Source: an uncultured Bacteroidota bacterium (GTDB taxonomy: Bacteria > Bacteroidota > Bacteroidia > Chitinophagales > Chitinophagaceae). From it: 39,751 nt of DNA. This document shows, in pieces, positions 18,401-26,897 of the stretch. Position 1 is the stretch's first letter; each line of letters begins with the position of its first letter. The notes under the pieces were generated by a model, which was not told where the DNA came from, did not search any database, and worked only from the letters and a program-made list of their open reading frames with translations. Where the stretch lies: positions 1-39,751 of the forward strand of contig CAIJLK010000102.1 of assembly GCA_903821465.1 (NCBI GenBank), read 5' to 3'. Position numbers and translations under genes: made by a program.

Positions 18401-19760
18401 TTCCATTATAAGTGTACTGATATGCAACTGCCAAAACTTCATCCGATTGCAACTGACTATTTACAGAAAGAAAACCCACTTGCGGGTTAAAATAATATTC
18501 GTTGGTAGTTAGTTTTCTAGCAAATGTTTTTTCATAATCATCAACAGGTCTTAGTCCCCTTGCAGTCAACAAACTATTGATCTGTGAAGGATTTCTTGCA
18601 CTCGGATTATTTACTAAAGAACTATACAAATTATTCGCGCCGTTAAAAGGCAATGGGTTGCCTGTGTTAGATTGGATCAGGGGGTTATACGGACTAGGCT
18701 CGCCCAAATCCATAAATCCCACAATGTCGCGCGCATCTGTTGTTGCGCCATTACGATTAGTTACCCATACTTCAATACGTTGAATCGTTGCCATTGAATT
18801 TACCACAGGCAGGTTCTTCATTGCTTTATTGAAATTATTTCTAAAGAACTGGGCTAACAAAAAGTGTCTGTTCTCTTCATAATCATCCAATCTTTTTTGA
18901 AAAGATTGGGTAGCTGCTCCACCCTGTAAACCGATTGATTGTTTTTGCGAACGTTGATTGGCAAGCGCACCGGTGATAAATAATTTACCGAATTGCAATT
19001 GTGCTTTAATACCAAATAAATTCTGTGTACTAGGAATTAATGTTCCTTTTGATTGATAAGAAATATTACCTGCTTCAATACTCTTGATCACTTCATCATC
19101 TTTACCCTTATAATCAAGTTTGATCTGATTATCAAATCCTAGATTCGATTGAGTATTATAGTTGAGGGGGAATTTTAGCTTATCGCCGATAATTGCATTC
19201 ACTGCAATATTCGCATTCATGTCGAAATCGAATCCTCCGTTTTTACGAGCTCTTTCGGGAAGTGTTGGGTTCTTGATATTTTGTCCCTGATAACCCGCCA
19301 TCACATTTACTTCACCACTTGGTCTGATATCAACTTTCATTCCTTTGTCGGTCACACCAAAAATCCGATCAAATAAACTGGTATGTACTTTCATTGGCGG
19401 ACGCTTGGTCTTTTCGTTCAACACCGAAAGCATATCCGCACGCTTTTTGAAATATTCCGTTTCTGCTTTTCTTGATTTTATTTTCCAAAACTCATCAAAA
19501 CTTAAAGTGGTTGGAGTTCGATAAATCTTCCCTGCAATTTTCTCAACAATTACATAATGCTGGGTCTTTGCATCATACTCAATGGTCTGTTTTATTAAAC
19601 TAGTATCTCTGATTGCAAAAGGATTGCTGGAGGAAGTAGAGAAGGCATCAGATCTTCTGTCGGTTATAGCATAGTGAACACTATCCTTTTTTTGGGCATT
19701 CAAAGGAATACCGCAAAACAGGAATAGTTGAACAGCCATTACAGTTGCTAAAAACTTCAA
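12459..19760 (-). CDS. sprA: Cell surface protein SprA (type IX secretion system outer-membrane translocon)
   Basis: 2433-aa secreted protein. Recognisable SprA segments include YQGQNIKNPTLPERARKNGGFDFDMNANIAVNAIIGDKLKFPLNYNTQSNLGFDNQIKLDYKG, plus size and a neighbouring ruvA. Confidence 0.96.
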   Translation of the reverse strand: MKFLATVMAVQLFLFCGIPLNAQKKDSVHYAITDRRSDAFSTSSSNPFAIRDTSLIKQTIEYDAKTQHYVIVEKIAGKIYRTPTTLSFDEFWKIKSRKAETEYFKKRADMLSVLNEKTKRPPMKVHTSLFDRIFGVTDKGMKVDIRPSGEVNVMAGYQGQNIKNPTLPERARKNGGFDFDMNANIAVNAIIGDKLKFPLNYNTQSNLGFDNQIKLDYKGKDDEVIKSIEAGNISYQSKGTLIPSTQNLFGIKAQLQFGKLFITGALANQRSQKQSIGLQGGAATQSFQKRLDDYEENRHFLLAQFFRNNFNKAMKNLPVVNSMATIQRIEVWVTNRNGATTDARDIVGFMDLGEPSPYNPLIQSNTGNPLPFNGANNLYSSLVNNPSARNPSQINSLLTARGLRPVDDYEKTFARKLTTNEYYFNPQVGFLSVNSQLQSDEVLAVAYQYTYNGKVFQVGEFSQDVALDSTKGVQKVLMLKLLKATSQRIQLPLWGLMMKNVYSLDMFGGIQREGFNLNVLYEEPSGGLKRYLPETAPAVNGQPLLKILNLDRLNSRNDPQPDGVFDYVEGYTILPQLGRVVFPVLEPFGRDLEALAFAGMPAATKKKYIFYALYDSIKAIAQTYMNLNRFMMQGTVKSTGGSEISLNTFNVPPGSVSVTAGGQILREGSDYVVDYNLGTVKILNQAILSSNVPVKVAFENNSGFGMQQRGFAALRLDYIASKKFAIGTSVMRLSERPFFTKMGYGEDPIRNTMYGLDFSYKSELPGLTRFLNRLPNYSTKAKSFVTAYGEAAYLQPGHPPQIGKGDQGLVYIDDFESSKTSIDLRFPFVAWALASTPQGNPKFPEAILNDSIDYNFNRAKLAWYNIEPNLQDKNSPNNPMRHNLAELSDPRVRQVYTNELFPQRTTNITDVQASTFDLAFYPMEKGPYNFETRKTAIDANGKLSNPASRWGGVMRAIDQTDFETGNVEFVEFWVQNPFIKTPTSKGGKLLLNFGNVSEDILKDGKRFYENGMNTPNINAAVDSSNTWGKTPVNPIQITQAFSNDPADRPFQDVGLDGLDNDGEVRKKGYILNRIANNFGTSSPIYQKTLSDPSNDDYKWYRDPSFDAAGTGILGRYKNFNNPQGNSPIATTNGLFTSAATLYPDNEDLNRDNTLNETEAYYEYQIDLKPGMDVGVTKYITDKKRVTVNSADGIVRQEDWYLFRVPIKDYSNRVGGIPDFKSIRFARMYLTDFDDSVVLRFASLNLVRNQWRQFTYNLDTTGSYSPINNSNGTTFNTLSVNLEENSSRQPVNYLIPPGIERVQQLSNNGVNLLQNEQSISLQARNLFSGDARAIFKSMNLDMRQFGKLSMFIHAESVTGQRPIKNGEINAVIRIGQDFLNNYYEIKIPLNITPPGTYAKGQELAIWPAENNLDFSLRDLIDLKLKRNTVGFPMNNIYREVLGNKTYSIMGNPNLGEVRGFLIAIENPYKADGPIQNTEVWVNELRLSEIDERGGWAALGRVDFTLADLGTVSVSANTHTQGFGTIEQRVNERARDNLVQFDAAASINAGKLLPKQAKLSMPVYASISQTLRTPQYDPFDKDVLYAEKLLSMPTKRDSIKNAAADRTTIKTINFTNVRVAPTGTKTGLLKLSNFDLSYSYTQTEQTSPVIMENKITRHRGGLGYTYIGQSKYVEPLKKLIKSKTAWLSWLRDFNFNLHPSLLSFRADVNRQFGEYVPRIVNTYDNKVERVDTTYDKYFTFDRFYNMQWDLARRLNLNFTATNNARVDEPAGRIDSKEKRDSLRGNFFSGGRNTLYQQRASLNWDIPLAKLPITDWISARYSYATSYNWIGASRVAINLGNAIENSQENNFNTQFSFGNLYAKSKWLRAIDNIPMSNPKPATNANDAKKSKGKKDMLKGTDVKNSQQNSLGYAVPSKEEALRGLTGKLRKEALVKWRQQKRDERTAQRMAKANQQIELNGFERGLGKLITMVKTVQVNYSANFRSRVPGYMDSSRALGQNWNSMQPGLDYVFGRQPDTSWLNKKYSQGLLSKDSTFNYLYRQNFEQRFSITAQIEPIRELIIDVNLDKSFTKEYTELFKDTSGFGRPEHLNPLASGGFSVSYIAFNTLFGNHNPNEVSETFKTFEANRIIISSRVANGNPYWQNLPASDKFTADGYAKGYGRYSQDVILPAFFAAYTGKDPQSIGLIQQSNANIRSNPFSGIMPKPNWRATYTGLTKIPALASIFSAITLTHGYNGTLSMNSYTSALLYRDPFRLGAPSFIDTVSGNYIPYFLVPNITMQEQFVPLFGIEVTTNKKLSLKFEYKKSRTLSMSLIDYQLSESRSTEWTFGGAWRKKGVNLPFKLPGMSGKKLSNDLNLKLDLSVRDVATSNSRLDQSNAYGTGGQKEVVIQPAVDYVINNRINIKFFFDQRKVIPYISTSAPMTTTRAGVNIRISLQ

Positions 19761-19797
19761 GACAGTTACATTGGTTAAGTAGAACTAGGGGAATAGG

Positions 19798-20385
19798 CTA
19801 TAAATTTTTTAATGCTTGTTTAATGATCTCTTCCAGACTTGCATCTGAATGGATTGTATTCATCGTTTTTTTAACGGCTTGTTCAGCCATCGGTTTTCCA
19901 ATTCCTAAAGCAATCAAAGCATACACTGCATCCGCATCAATAGTTGCCACAGCAATTGTTCCTCCACCTGCACTATCAAATGAATGTTTAGCTAGTTTAT
20001 CACGTAGTTCCACAATCAAACGCTCAGCAGATTTTTTTCCAATTCCTTTAACGCTTTCAAGCTGTTTTGTATTGCCCTGCACAATGGCTCGAGCAATTTC
20101 ATCCGGACGCATCCCCGACAACATCATTCTTGCAGTTGATGCTCCTACTCCTGAAACACTAATCAGTTGCATGAACATTTCTTTTTCTGCCAACTCAGCA
20201 AATCCAAAAAGAGTATGTGCATTTTCTGTAATCTGTAAATAAGTGAATAATAGTCCACTCTCTTTTGTACTGATAGCAGAATAGGTATTTAAACTTATTT
20301 GCAGGTCGTATCCAACCCCATTCACATCTACAACAACACGTGTTGTTGTTTTTACCACAAACTGTCCTCTTACAAATGCAATCAT
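19798..20385 (-). CDS. ruvA: Holliday junction branch migration protein RuvA
   Basis: 195 aa; FTYLQITENAHTLFGFAELAEKEMF, LISVSGVGASTARMMLS, VKGIGKKSAERLIVELRDKL helix-hairpin-helix motifs. Confidence 0.97.
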   Translation of the reverse strand: MIAFVRGQFVVKTTTRVVVDVNGVGYDLQISLNTYSAISTKESGLLFTYLQITENAHTLFGFAELAEKEMFMQLISVSGVGASTARMMLSGMRPDEIARAIVQGNTKQLESVKGIGKKSAERLIVELRDKLAKHSFDSAGGGTIAVATIDADAVYALIALGIGKPMAEQAVKKTMNTIHSDASLEEIIKQALKNL

Positions 20386-20524
20386 ACTCTTTCAAAAATA
20401 GTGTAAAATTACCTTTCTGGTTCATATTTAAACAACAGATTTATAACTGTTTCAAGCTAATCCTGAGCGGTTTGGTCCTTTTTACACAAAGTTTCTAGAT
20501 ATTTGCGGCAGATTTATAAAAGCT

Positions 20525-21514
20525 ATGACGAAAATTACAGCAGCAATTACCGCCGTTGGTGGATATGTTCCGGAGACAAAATTGACCAATTTCGACCTTG
20601 AAAAAATGGTAGATACCAATGACGAATGGATTAGAAGTCGCACTGGCATTTCTGAAAGAAGCATTTTAAAGGAACCAGGAAAGGGTAGCAGCGATATGGC
20701 TGTACCTGCCATCGAAGAAATTTTAAGAAAGAAAAACCTAGATCCTAAAGAGATCGATTGTATTATTTGCGCTACCGTAACACCTGATATGGTTTTCCCA
20801 GCAACTGCAAATATTATTGCAGACAAGATTGGGGCAACCAATGCCTGGGGTTATGATTTGAGCGCAGCTTGTAGCGGATTCTTATTCGCTTTAAGCACTG
20901 GTGCTATGTACATCGAAAGCGGAAGATATAAAAAAGTGTTGGTGGTAGGTGTTGATAAAATGAGTGCCATTGTTGATTATACCGATCGTACCACTTGTAT
21001 CATTTTTGGGGATGGTGCTGGCGCCGTTTTACTCGAACCAAGTACCGATGGATTAGGGATCCAGGATAGTATTTTGAGAAGCGATGGAAGTGGCCGCCAT
21101 TACTTGCACATGAAAGCAGGCGGATCTGTGAAACCCGCCACTGCAGAAACAGTTGCTGCGAGAGAGCATTTTGCTTATCAAGAGGGACAGGCAGTTTTCA
21201 AATTTGCAGTAAAAGGCATGGCTGATGTGAGTGCTGAATTATTAGAACGCAATAACCTTACTGGCGATGATATCGCTTGGTTAGTTCCTCACCAAGCCAA
21301 CCTGCGCATCATTGATGCAACAGCTAATCGGATGGGACTAGCTAAAGAAAAAGTAATGATCAATATTCAGAAATACGGTAATACCACTGCTGCCACACTG
21401 CCTCTTTGTTTGTGGGATTGGGAAAATCAACTGAACAAAGGCGACAAGATTGTTCTTGCTGCATTTGGAGGAGGATTCACATGGGGAGCGACCTTACTCA
21501 CATGGGCATATTAG
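20525..21514 (+). CDS. fabH: Beta-ketoacyl-ACP synthase III
   Basis: 329 aa; [27 protein letters not shown] (catalytic Cys), [20 protein letters not shown]. Confidence 0.97.
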   Translation: MTKITAAITAVGGYVPETKLTNFDLEKMVDTNDEWIRSRTGISERSILKEPGKGSSDMAVPAIEEILRKKNLDPKEIDCIICATVTPDMVFPATANIIADKIGATNAWGYDLSAACSGFLFALSTGAMYIESGRYKKVLVVGVDKMSAIVDYTDRTTCIIFGDGAGAVLLEPSTDGLGIQDSILRSDGSGRHYLHMKAGGSVKPATAETVAAREHFAYQEGQAVFKFAVKGMADVSAELLERNNLTGDDIAWLVPHQANLRIIDATANRMGLAKEKVMINIQKYGNTTAATLPLCLWDWENQLNKGDKIVLAAFGGGFTWGATLLTWAY

Positions 21515-21592
21515 AAGAAGTGAAAAGATAAAAGTGAAGAGTGAAGAGTTAAAGAAGAAGATAAAAGTGAAGAGTGAAGAGTGAAGAGTTAA
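21512..21592 (+). repeat. Heptad repeat locus B, read in fabH sense
   Basis: TAGAAGAAGTGAAAAGATAAAAGTGAAGAGTGAAGAGTTAAAGAAGAAGATAAAAGTGAAGAGTGAAGAGTGAAGAGTT starts at the fabH stop codon. It contains two copies of a roughly 39-bp half. Confidence 0.9.
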
Positions 21593-21613
21593 AAACAAGT
21601 TCAAATTTTCACA

Positions 21614-22840
21614 ATGAGTAAAAAAATACCTCTTACTGGCATTAGTTCTGTAGCGATACATACAAGCGGACATAATAATGCAGAGTACGCGCATATCACA
21701 CCCATTTTTGCTACATCAACTTTTACATTCGACGATGCCGACTCGGGGATGGAACGCTATTCTGGAAAAGATAAAACCAGAATCTATAGCCGCTGGGGCA
21801 ACCCAACATTTACTGCTGCCGAAGAAACCATCGCCGCATTGGAATCATTCAACTTAAAGAATGAAGATGGAAGTCAGCTTCAATTAAAAGCGCTCTTACA
21901 TTCAAGCGGTCAAGCTGCTATGACCACCATGTTCATGAGCAACTTGAAATCAGGCGATACGGTGCTTTCGCATTTTGCATTATATGGCGGTACTAACGAA
22001 TTATTTAAATCGGTTTTGACTCAGGCCGGCGTGAATGCCATCATCATTGATATGCGCGATCTGAATGCTGTAGAGGATGTAATCAAAGCAAACCCTAGCA
22101 TTAAAGTCATTCACCTTGAAACGCCCGCCAATCCTACACTTCAGTGCATTGATATCGCAGGAATTTCAGTACTTGCAAAAAAATACGGCGCTATTCTTAC
22201 CGTTGACAATACTTTCGCAACACCCTATTTACAACAGCCTTTTAAATATGGTGCAGATTTTGTTTTTCACTCTACTACTAAATTTTTAAACGGACATGGC
22301 ACTGCTATCGGTGGCGTTCTTTTAGGAAAAGATCTGGAAAAAATGAATGGCCCAGTTTGGAAATGGCATACACTCATGGGCGGTAATAGCAATGCTTTCG
22401 ATGCATTTTTATTATCACAGGGATTAAAGACTTTAGAGATCAGAATGGACCGCCATTGCAGCAACGCCATGGATGTAGCTAATTTTTTGGAGCAACATCA
22501 AGCTGTTCAAAAAGTTAATTATAATGGTTTAATCTCCCACCCCGATTATGCCATCGCACAAAAACAAATGCGCCATCCAGGTGCATTGATGAGCTTTGAA
22601 TTAAAAGGCGGATTACAAGCCGGCAAAAACTTTATCGATAAACTAAATATGTGTGTACGTGCCGTTTCTTTGGGCACACTCGACACTTTGATCTCACATC
22701 CTGCTAGTATGACGCATTCAGGATTAACCGTTGAAGAACGCCAGAAATATGGCATAACAGATGGACTGATTCGCATGAGTGTGGGTATCGAAAATATCCA
22801 GGACATTTTGAATGATCTTGATCAGTCATTATCAGCCTAA
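21614..22840 (+). CDS. Trans-sulfuration family PLP enzyme (cystathionine gamma-synthase / methionine gamma-lyase-like)
   Basis: RIYSRWGNPTFTAAEETIAALE, VDNTFATPYLQQPFKYGADFVFHSTTKFLNGHGTAIGGV (PLP-lysine), C-terminal VRAVSLGTLDTLISHPASMTHS, GLIRMSVGIEN. Confidence 0.93.
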   Translation: MSKKIPLTGISSVAIHTSGHNNAEYAHITPIFATSTFTFDDADSGMERYSGKDKTRIYSRWGNPTFTAAEETIAALESFNLKNEDGSQLQLKALLHSSGQAAMTTMFMSNLKSGDTVLSHFALYGGTNELFKSVLTQAGVNAIIIDMRDLNAVEDVIKANPSIKVIHLETPANPTLQCIDIAGISVLAKKYGAILTVDNTFATPYLQQPFKYGADFVFHSTTKFLNGHGTAIGGVLLGKDLEKMNGPVWKWHTLMGGNSNAFDAFLLSQGLKTLEIRMDRHCSNAMDVANFLEQHQAVQKVNYNGLISHPDYAIAQKQMRHPGALMSFELKGGLQAGKNFIDKLNMCVRAVSLGTLDTLISHPASMTHSGLTVEERQKYGITDGLIRMSVGIENIQDILNDLDQSLSA

Positions 22841-22915
22841 TGCTCGCTTATCAAAATCATGAATTAAAAAAGCATTTTATTATTATATTGTATTGGCCTT
22901 TTTAAGCCATGCACC

Positions 22916-24745
22916 ATGATAAAAAAAGTTTTTTTAGCTAGTCTCCTGCTAGTTGTGTTTGTATTTGCAAACGCTCAAAAGAAAAGCAAAACAATTTTAA
23001 AAGCCGATCCCTTTGCTGGTTTAGATACTACTTTCGAAAGGGTTCTAAAAGATTGGCATGCGGCCGGTTTTGCCGTTGCAGTTGTAGAAAAAAACAAACT
23101 GATCTATGCCAAAGGATTTGGTTATCGCGATCTTGAAAATAAAATTCCAGTTACCCCCAATACACTTTTTGCAATTGGAAGTTGTACCAAAGCCTTTACC
23201 GCATCAATCCTAGGAATCTTACAAAAAGATGGTAAGCTGGATTTAAATAAACCAGTTCGAAATTATTTGCCAGAACTGAAATTCTTCAACGACAATATGA
23301 ATAGTCAAATTCAATTGGTTGATATGATGTCTCATAGAACCGGTCTGCCAAGACACGACTATTCTTGGTACGCCTTTCCATCTAACTCAAGAGATAGTCT
23401 GATGAAAAGAATCCAATACATGGAACCTTCAGTTGGAGTAAGGGAAAAATGGCAGTACAATAATTTTATGTTCTTAGTTCAAGGAATGGTCGCTGAAAAA
23501 ATTACGGGTACTAGCTGGGAAAATAATGTGCAAGAGAAAATATTCAAACCACTTGGCATGAATCATTCAAATTTTTCAGTGCTTGATCTCCAAAAAAATA
23601 AAGATGCTTCTATTGGTTATGGATTAAAAAAAGATAGTATCATTAAAAAACTAGACTACTATAATATCAATGCAATGGGCCCTGCCGGTAGCATTAATAG
23701 CAATGTTTTAGAAATGGCCAATTGGGTAATCACATGGATCAATGGGGGAAAATTTAATGGCCAGGAAATTATACCTGCTGCCTATTTAAATGAGGCAATG
23801 GGCTCTCAAATGGTTATTGGCACTGGCCTTCCTACAAAAGAAAAAACGGATGTATTCTTTTCAAACTACGGTTTTGGCTGGATGCTCGCATCCTATAAAG
23901 GACATTTTCGTGTGGAACATGGCGGAAATATTGATGGATTTTCTGCGAGTACCTGCTTCTTCCCTTCAGACAGTGTTGGTATCATCGTATTAACTAATCA
24001 AAACAGTTCTTCCATCCCATCAATTATAAGAAATACCATCGCCGATAGAATCTTACAATTGCCCAATTACGATTGGAATAATGATGTGAAAAAGTCGGTC
24101 GCAAAAGCAAAATCAATTGAAAAAGAAGCCGAGAAAAATAAATCAAGTAACCAAAAAATAAATACCCATCCTTCCCATCCATTAAAAGATTATGAGGGCT
24201 TGTATCATCATCCTGCTTATGGAACTTTTGAAGTGTTATTGATCAACGATTCTTTGATTTGCAAAATGGGTAAAGATGTTTTATGGCTTAGAAATTATCA
24301 CTACGATATTTTTGAACCATTCGAGAAAGACCCCCTTGAAGGAATCGATACCACTCAGAGAAGTCCCACTCGTGTTGCATTCCAAATGAATGAAGCGGGC
24401 GATATCAACGCTGCTCAAATGGGAATCGAACCAACACTTCCCCCACTACTTTTCAACAAAACACCTAAACCAAAAGAAATAACTGTTGATGAATTAAAAA
24501 AATATGAAGGCGACTATGATCTAGCTGGTGCAGCAACTGCAAAAGTTTATATCAAAGACAATAAGACTTTATTTGTATTGGTACCCGGACAGCCAGACTA
24601 TGAATTAGTAGCAGTAGAAAAAGATAAATTCAGTTTAAAAATTTTAAATGGGTATTTTGTACAATTCGAAATCAACGACAAAGCAGTCAGCACTGGCTTA
24701 ACTTTTATACAACCCAATGGTAATTTTAAAGCAACAAAGAAATAA
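22916..24745 (+). CDS. Serine hydrolase, class C beta-lactamase / DD-peptidase family, with C-terminal DUF3471-like region
   Basis: Signal peptide; SxxK motif GSCTKAFTASILG; YxN-like WQYNNFMFLVQG; C-terminal LKDYEGLYHHPAYGTFEV. Confidence 0.88.
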   Translation: MIKKVFLASLLLVVFVFANAQKKSKTILKADPFAGLDTTFERVLKDWHAAGFAVAVVEKNKLIYAKGFGYRDLENKIPVTPNTLFAIGSCTKAFTASILGILQKDGKLDLNKPVRNYLPELKFFNDNMNSQIQLVDMMSHRTGLPRHDYSWYAFPSNSRDSLMKRIQYMEPSVGVREKWQYNNFMFLVQGMVAEKITGTSWENNVQEKIFKPLGMNHSNFSVLDLQKNKDASIGYGLKKDSIIKKLDYYNINAMGPAGSINSNVLEMANWVITWINGGKFNGQEIIPAAYLNEAMGSQMVIGTGLPTKEKTDVFFSNYGFGWMLASYKGHFRVEHGGNIDGFSASTCFFPSDSVGIIVLTNQNSSSIPSIIRNTIADRILQLPNYDWNNDVKKSVAKAKSIEKEAEKNKSSNQKINTHPSHPLKDYEGLYHHPAYGTFEVLLINDSLICKMGKDVLWLRNYHYDIFEPFEKDPLEGIDTTQRSPTRVAFQMNEAGDINAAQMGIEPTLPPLLFNKTPKPKEITVDELKKYEGDYDLAGAATAKVYIKDNKTLFVLVPGQPDYELVAVEKDKFSLKILNGYFVQFEINDKAVSTGLTFIQPNGNFKATKK

Positions 24746-24774
24746 TAGTTCTATTCAAACTCAAAAATAAAAAC

Positions 24775-26442
24775 ATGCGCAACCTAATTTGTTTCTTATT
24801 TATCTGTGCAAGCGTAGCATCTTGTTCAACCAAACATTACGATACCATTATCCGCAATGGTCTGGTATATGATGGTAATGGCGGGGAACCTGTGAAAGCC
24901 GATATCGCTATACAAAACGATACGATTGCTTTGATTGGAGACCTTTCAAAAGCTACTGCAAAAAATGAAATAGATGCAAAAGGAATGGCGATTGCTCCTG
25001 GTTTTATTAATATGATGGGGCATTCAGAAGAATCCCTGTTTCAAGATGGCAGGGCGCAGAGCGATGTTAGACAAGGCGTTACAACAGAAATATTCGGAGA
25101 ATTAAGTTTTGGTCCATTGAATGAAAAGATGAAAAATCAATTACAAAATGGGCAGTCAGATATTAAATATAAAGTTGAATGGAATACACTCGGAGAATAC
25201 ATGCAGGTGCTAGAGAAGAAAGGGATTGCACCAAATATTGCAACTTTTGTAGGTAGTGGTGCTGTTAGGCAATATGTAATTGGTGAAGCTAATGTAGCAC
25301 CTACTCCAGCGCAACTTGACAGTATGAAATTATTAGTGGGTCAGGCCATGCAAGAAGGTGCACTTGGTTTAACCAATGCACTCATTTATCCAGTTGATTT
25401 TTTTGCTAAAACAGATGAGCTAATTGCACTTGCAAAAGAAGCATCAAAATATGGTGGCACTTATTCTAGTCATATGAGAAGCGAAGGCAATCATTTATTA
25501 GAAGCTGTAGAAGAATTAATGACCATTTCAAAAGAAGCGAATATTCCAGCTGAGATCTTTCACTTAAAGGCAGCAGGAAAAAATAACTGGGGCAAGATGG
25601 ATTCTGTCATTAAAAGAGTAGAACGTGCAAGAAAAGAAGGCATGGATATTACAGCAGATATGTACACCTACTTGGCGGGTGCAACTGGTATGACTTCAGC
25701 CTTTCCTCCTACTTTGCAAGATGGTGGTTTTGGCAAGCTCAGAGAAAGATTACAAGACCCAAAGATTCGCAAAGCAATGGCAATAGCGATGAACACCAAT
25801 GCACAGGATTGGGAAAATTTATATAATGGTTCGGGGGGCGCAGAACATGTATTACTACTGGGTTTCAAGCAGGACTCTTTAAAAAAATATACGGGTAAAA
25901 CATTGGCAGAAGTTGCTAAGCTGCGCAACAAATCGCCCGAAGAAACTGTCATGGATCTGATTGTTCAGGATAGCACCCGCGTAGGAGTTGCTTATTTTTT
26001 AATGAACGAAGACAATGTAAAAAAACAAGTGGCTTTACCTTGGGTTAGCTTTGGTAGCGATGAAGGTTCTTATACCACCGAAGGTGTGTTCTTGAAATCG
26101 AATGCACATCCCAGAGCTTATGGAAATTTTGCGCGCGTAACTGGTCACTATTCACGTGATGAAAAAGTATTGAGCTTGCAAGCAGCTATTCAAAAATTAG
26201 CGAACCTTCCTGCAAAACATTTGAAATTGCAAAAGCGTGGAGAAATTAAAACAGGTTATTTTGCAGACCTGATTGTATTTGATCCTGCAAAAGTGAAGGA
26301 TAATGCAACTTATGAAAAACCGCATCAATATGCTGAAGGCATGAAAGATGTATTTGTAAATGGCATTGCCGTATTTAAGAACGGAGAACCAACAGGTAAT
26401 GCAGCGGGTAGATTTGTAAAGGGACCAGGATTTAAAAAATAG
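24775..26442 (+). CDS. N-acyl-D-amino-acid deacylase family amidohydrolase (lipoprotein)
   Basis: Lipobox VASC; YDTIIRNGLVYDGNGGEPVKADIAI, SHMRSEGNHLLEAVEE, AEIFHLKAAGKNNWGK, C-terminal KRGEIKTGYFADLIVFDPAKV. Confidence 0.88.
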   Translation: MRNLICFLFICASVASCSTKHYDTIIRNGLVYDGNGGEPVKADIAIQNDTIALIGDLSKATAKNEIDAKGMAIAPGFINMMGHSEESLFQDGRAQSDVRQGVTTEIFGELSFGPLNEKMKNQLQNGQSDIKYKVEWNTLGEYMQVLEKKGIAPNIATFVGSGAVRQYVIGEANVAPTPAQLDSMKLLVGQAMQEGALGLTNALIYPVDFFAKTDELIALAKEASKYGGTYSSHMRSEGNHLLEAVEELMTISKEANIPAEIFHLKAAGKNNWGKMDSVIKRVERARKEGMDITADMYTYLAGATGMTSAFPPTLQDGGFGKLRERLQDPKIRKAMAIAMNTNAQDWENLYNGSGGAEHVLLLGFKQDSLKKYTGKTLAEVAKLRNKSPEETVMDLIVQDSTRVGVAYFLMNEDNVKKQVALPWVSFGSDEGSYTTEGVFLKSNAHPRAYGNFARVTGHYSRDEKVLSLQAAIQKLANLPAKHLKLQKRGEIKTGYFADLIVFDPAKVKDNATYEKPHQYAEGMKDVFVNGIAVFKNGEPTGNAAGRFVKGPGFKK

Positions 26443-26450
26443 AGGCATTT

Positions 26451-26897
26451 ATGGAAATAATAATAAGAAGAGCGGAGAAAAAAGATTGTGTTAGGATCAT
26501 GGAATTGATTCAGGAGCTAGCAGATTTTGAAAAAGCGCCGCAGGAAGTAACCGTTACGCTATCGCATTTTGAAGAAAGTGGATTTGGCGCAAACCCTGTG
26601 TGGTGGGCATTTGTAGCCGAAGCAGATGGAAAGGTTCAGGCATTTGCCTTATACTATATTCGATATAGTACTTGGAAGGGACAAAGGATGTACCTCGAAG
26701 ATATTTTGGTAACAGAAGAAATGCGCGGTAAAAAATTGGGACAAAAATTATTCGATCAACTTATTGTAGAAGCAAAAGAAAAACAATTGCATGGCATTTG
26801 CTGGCAAGTGTTAGACTGGAACGAACCAGCGATACACTTTTACAAAAAATACCATGCCCATTTCGATGGGGAGTGGATCAATTGCAGTATTAGCTAA
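26451..26897 (+). CDS. GNAT family N-acetyltransferase (diamine acetyltransferase-like)
   Basis: IRRAEKKDCVRIMELIQELADFEKAP, YLEDILVTEEMRGKKLGQKLF, WQVLDWNEPAIHFYKKY. Confidence 0.9.
   Translation: MEIIIRRAEKKDCVRIMELIQELADFEKAPQEVTVTLSHFEESGFGANPVWWAFVAEADGKVQAFALYYIRYSTWKGQRMYLEDILVTEEMRGKKLGQKLFDQLIVEAKEKQLHGICWQVLDWNEPAIHFYKKYHAHFDGEWINCSIS

Noticed and set aside
19745-20242. 165-aa plus-strand ORF
   Set aside because: Antisense to ruvA and the start of sprA; composition typical of an antisense reading frame, with no family motifs.
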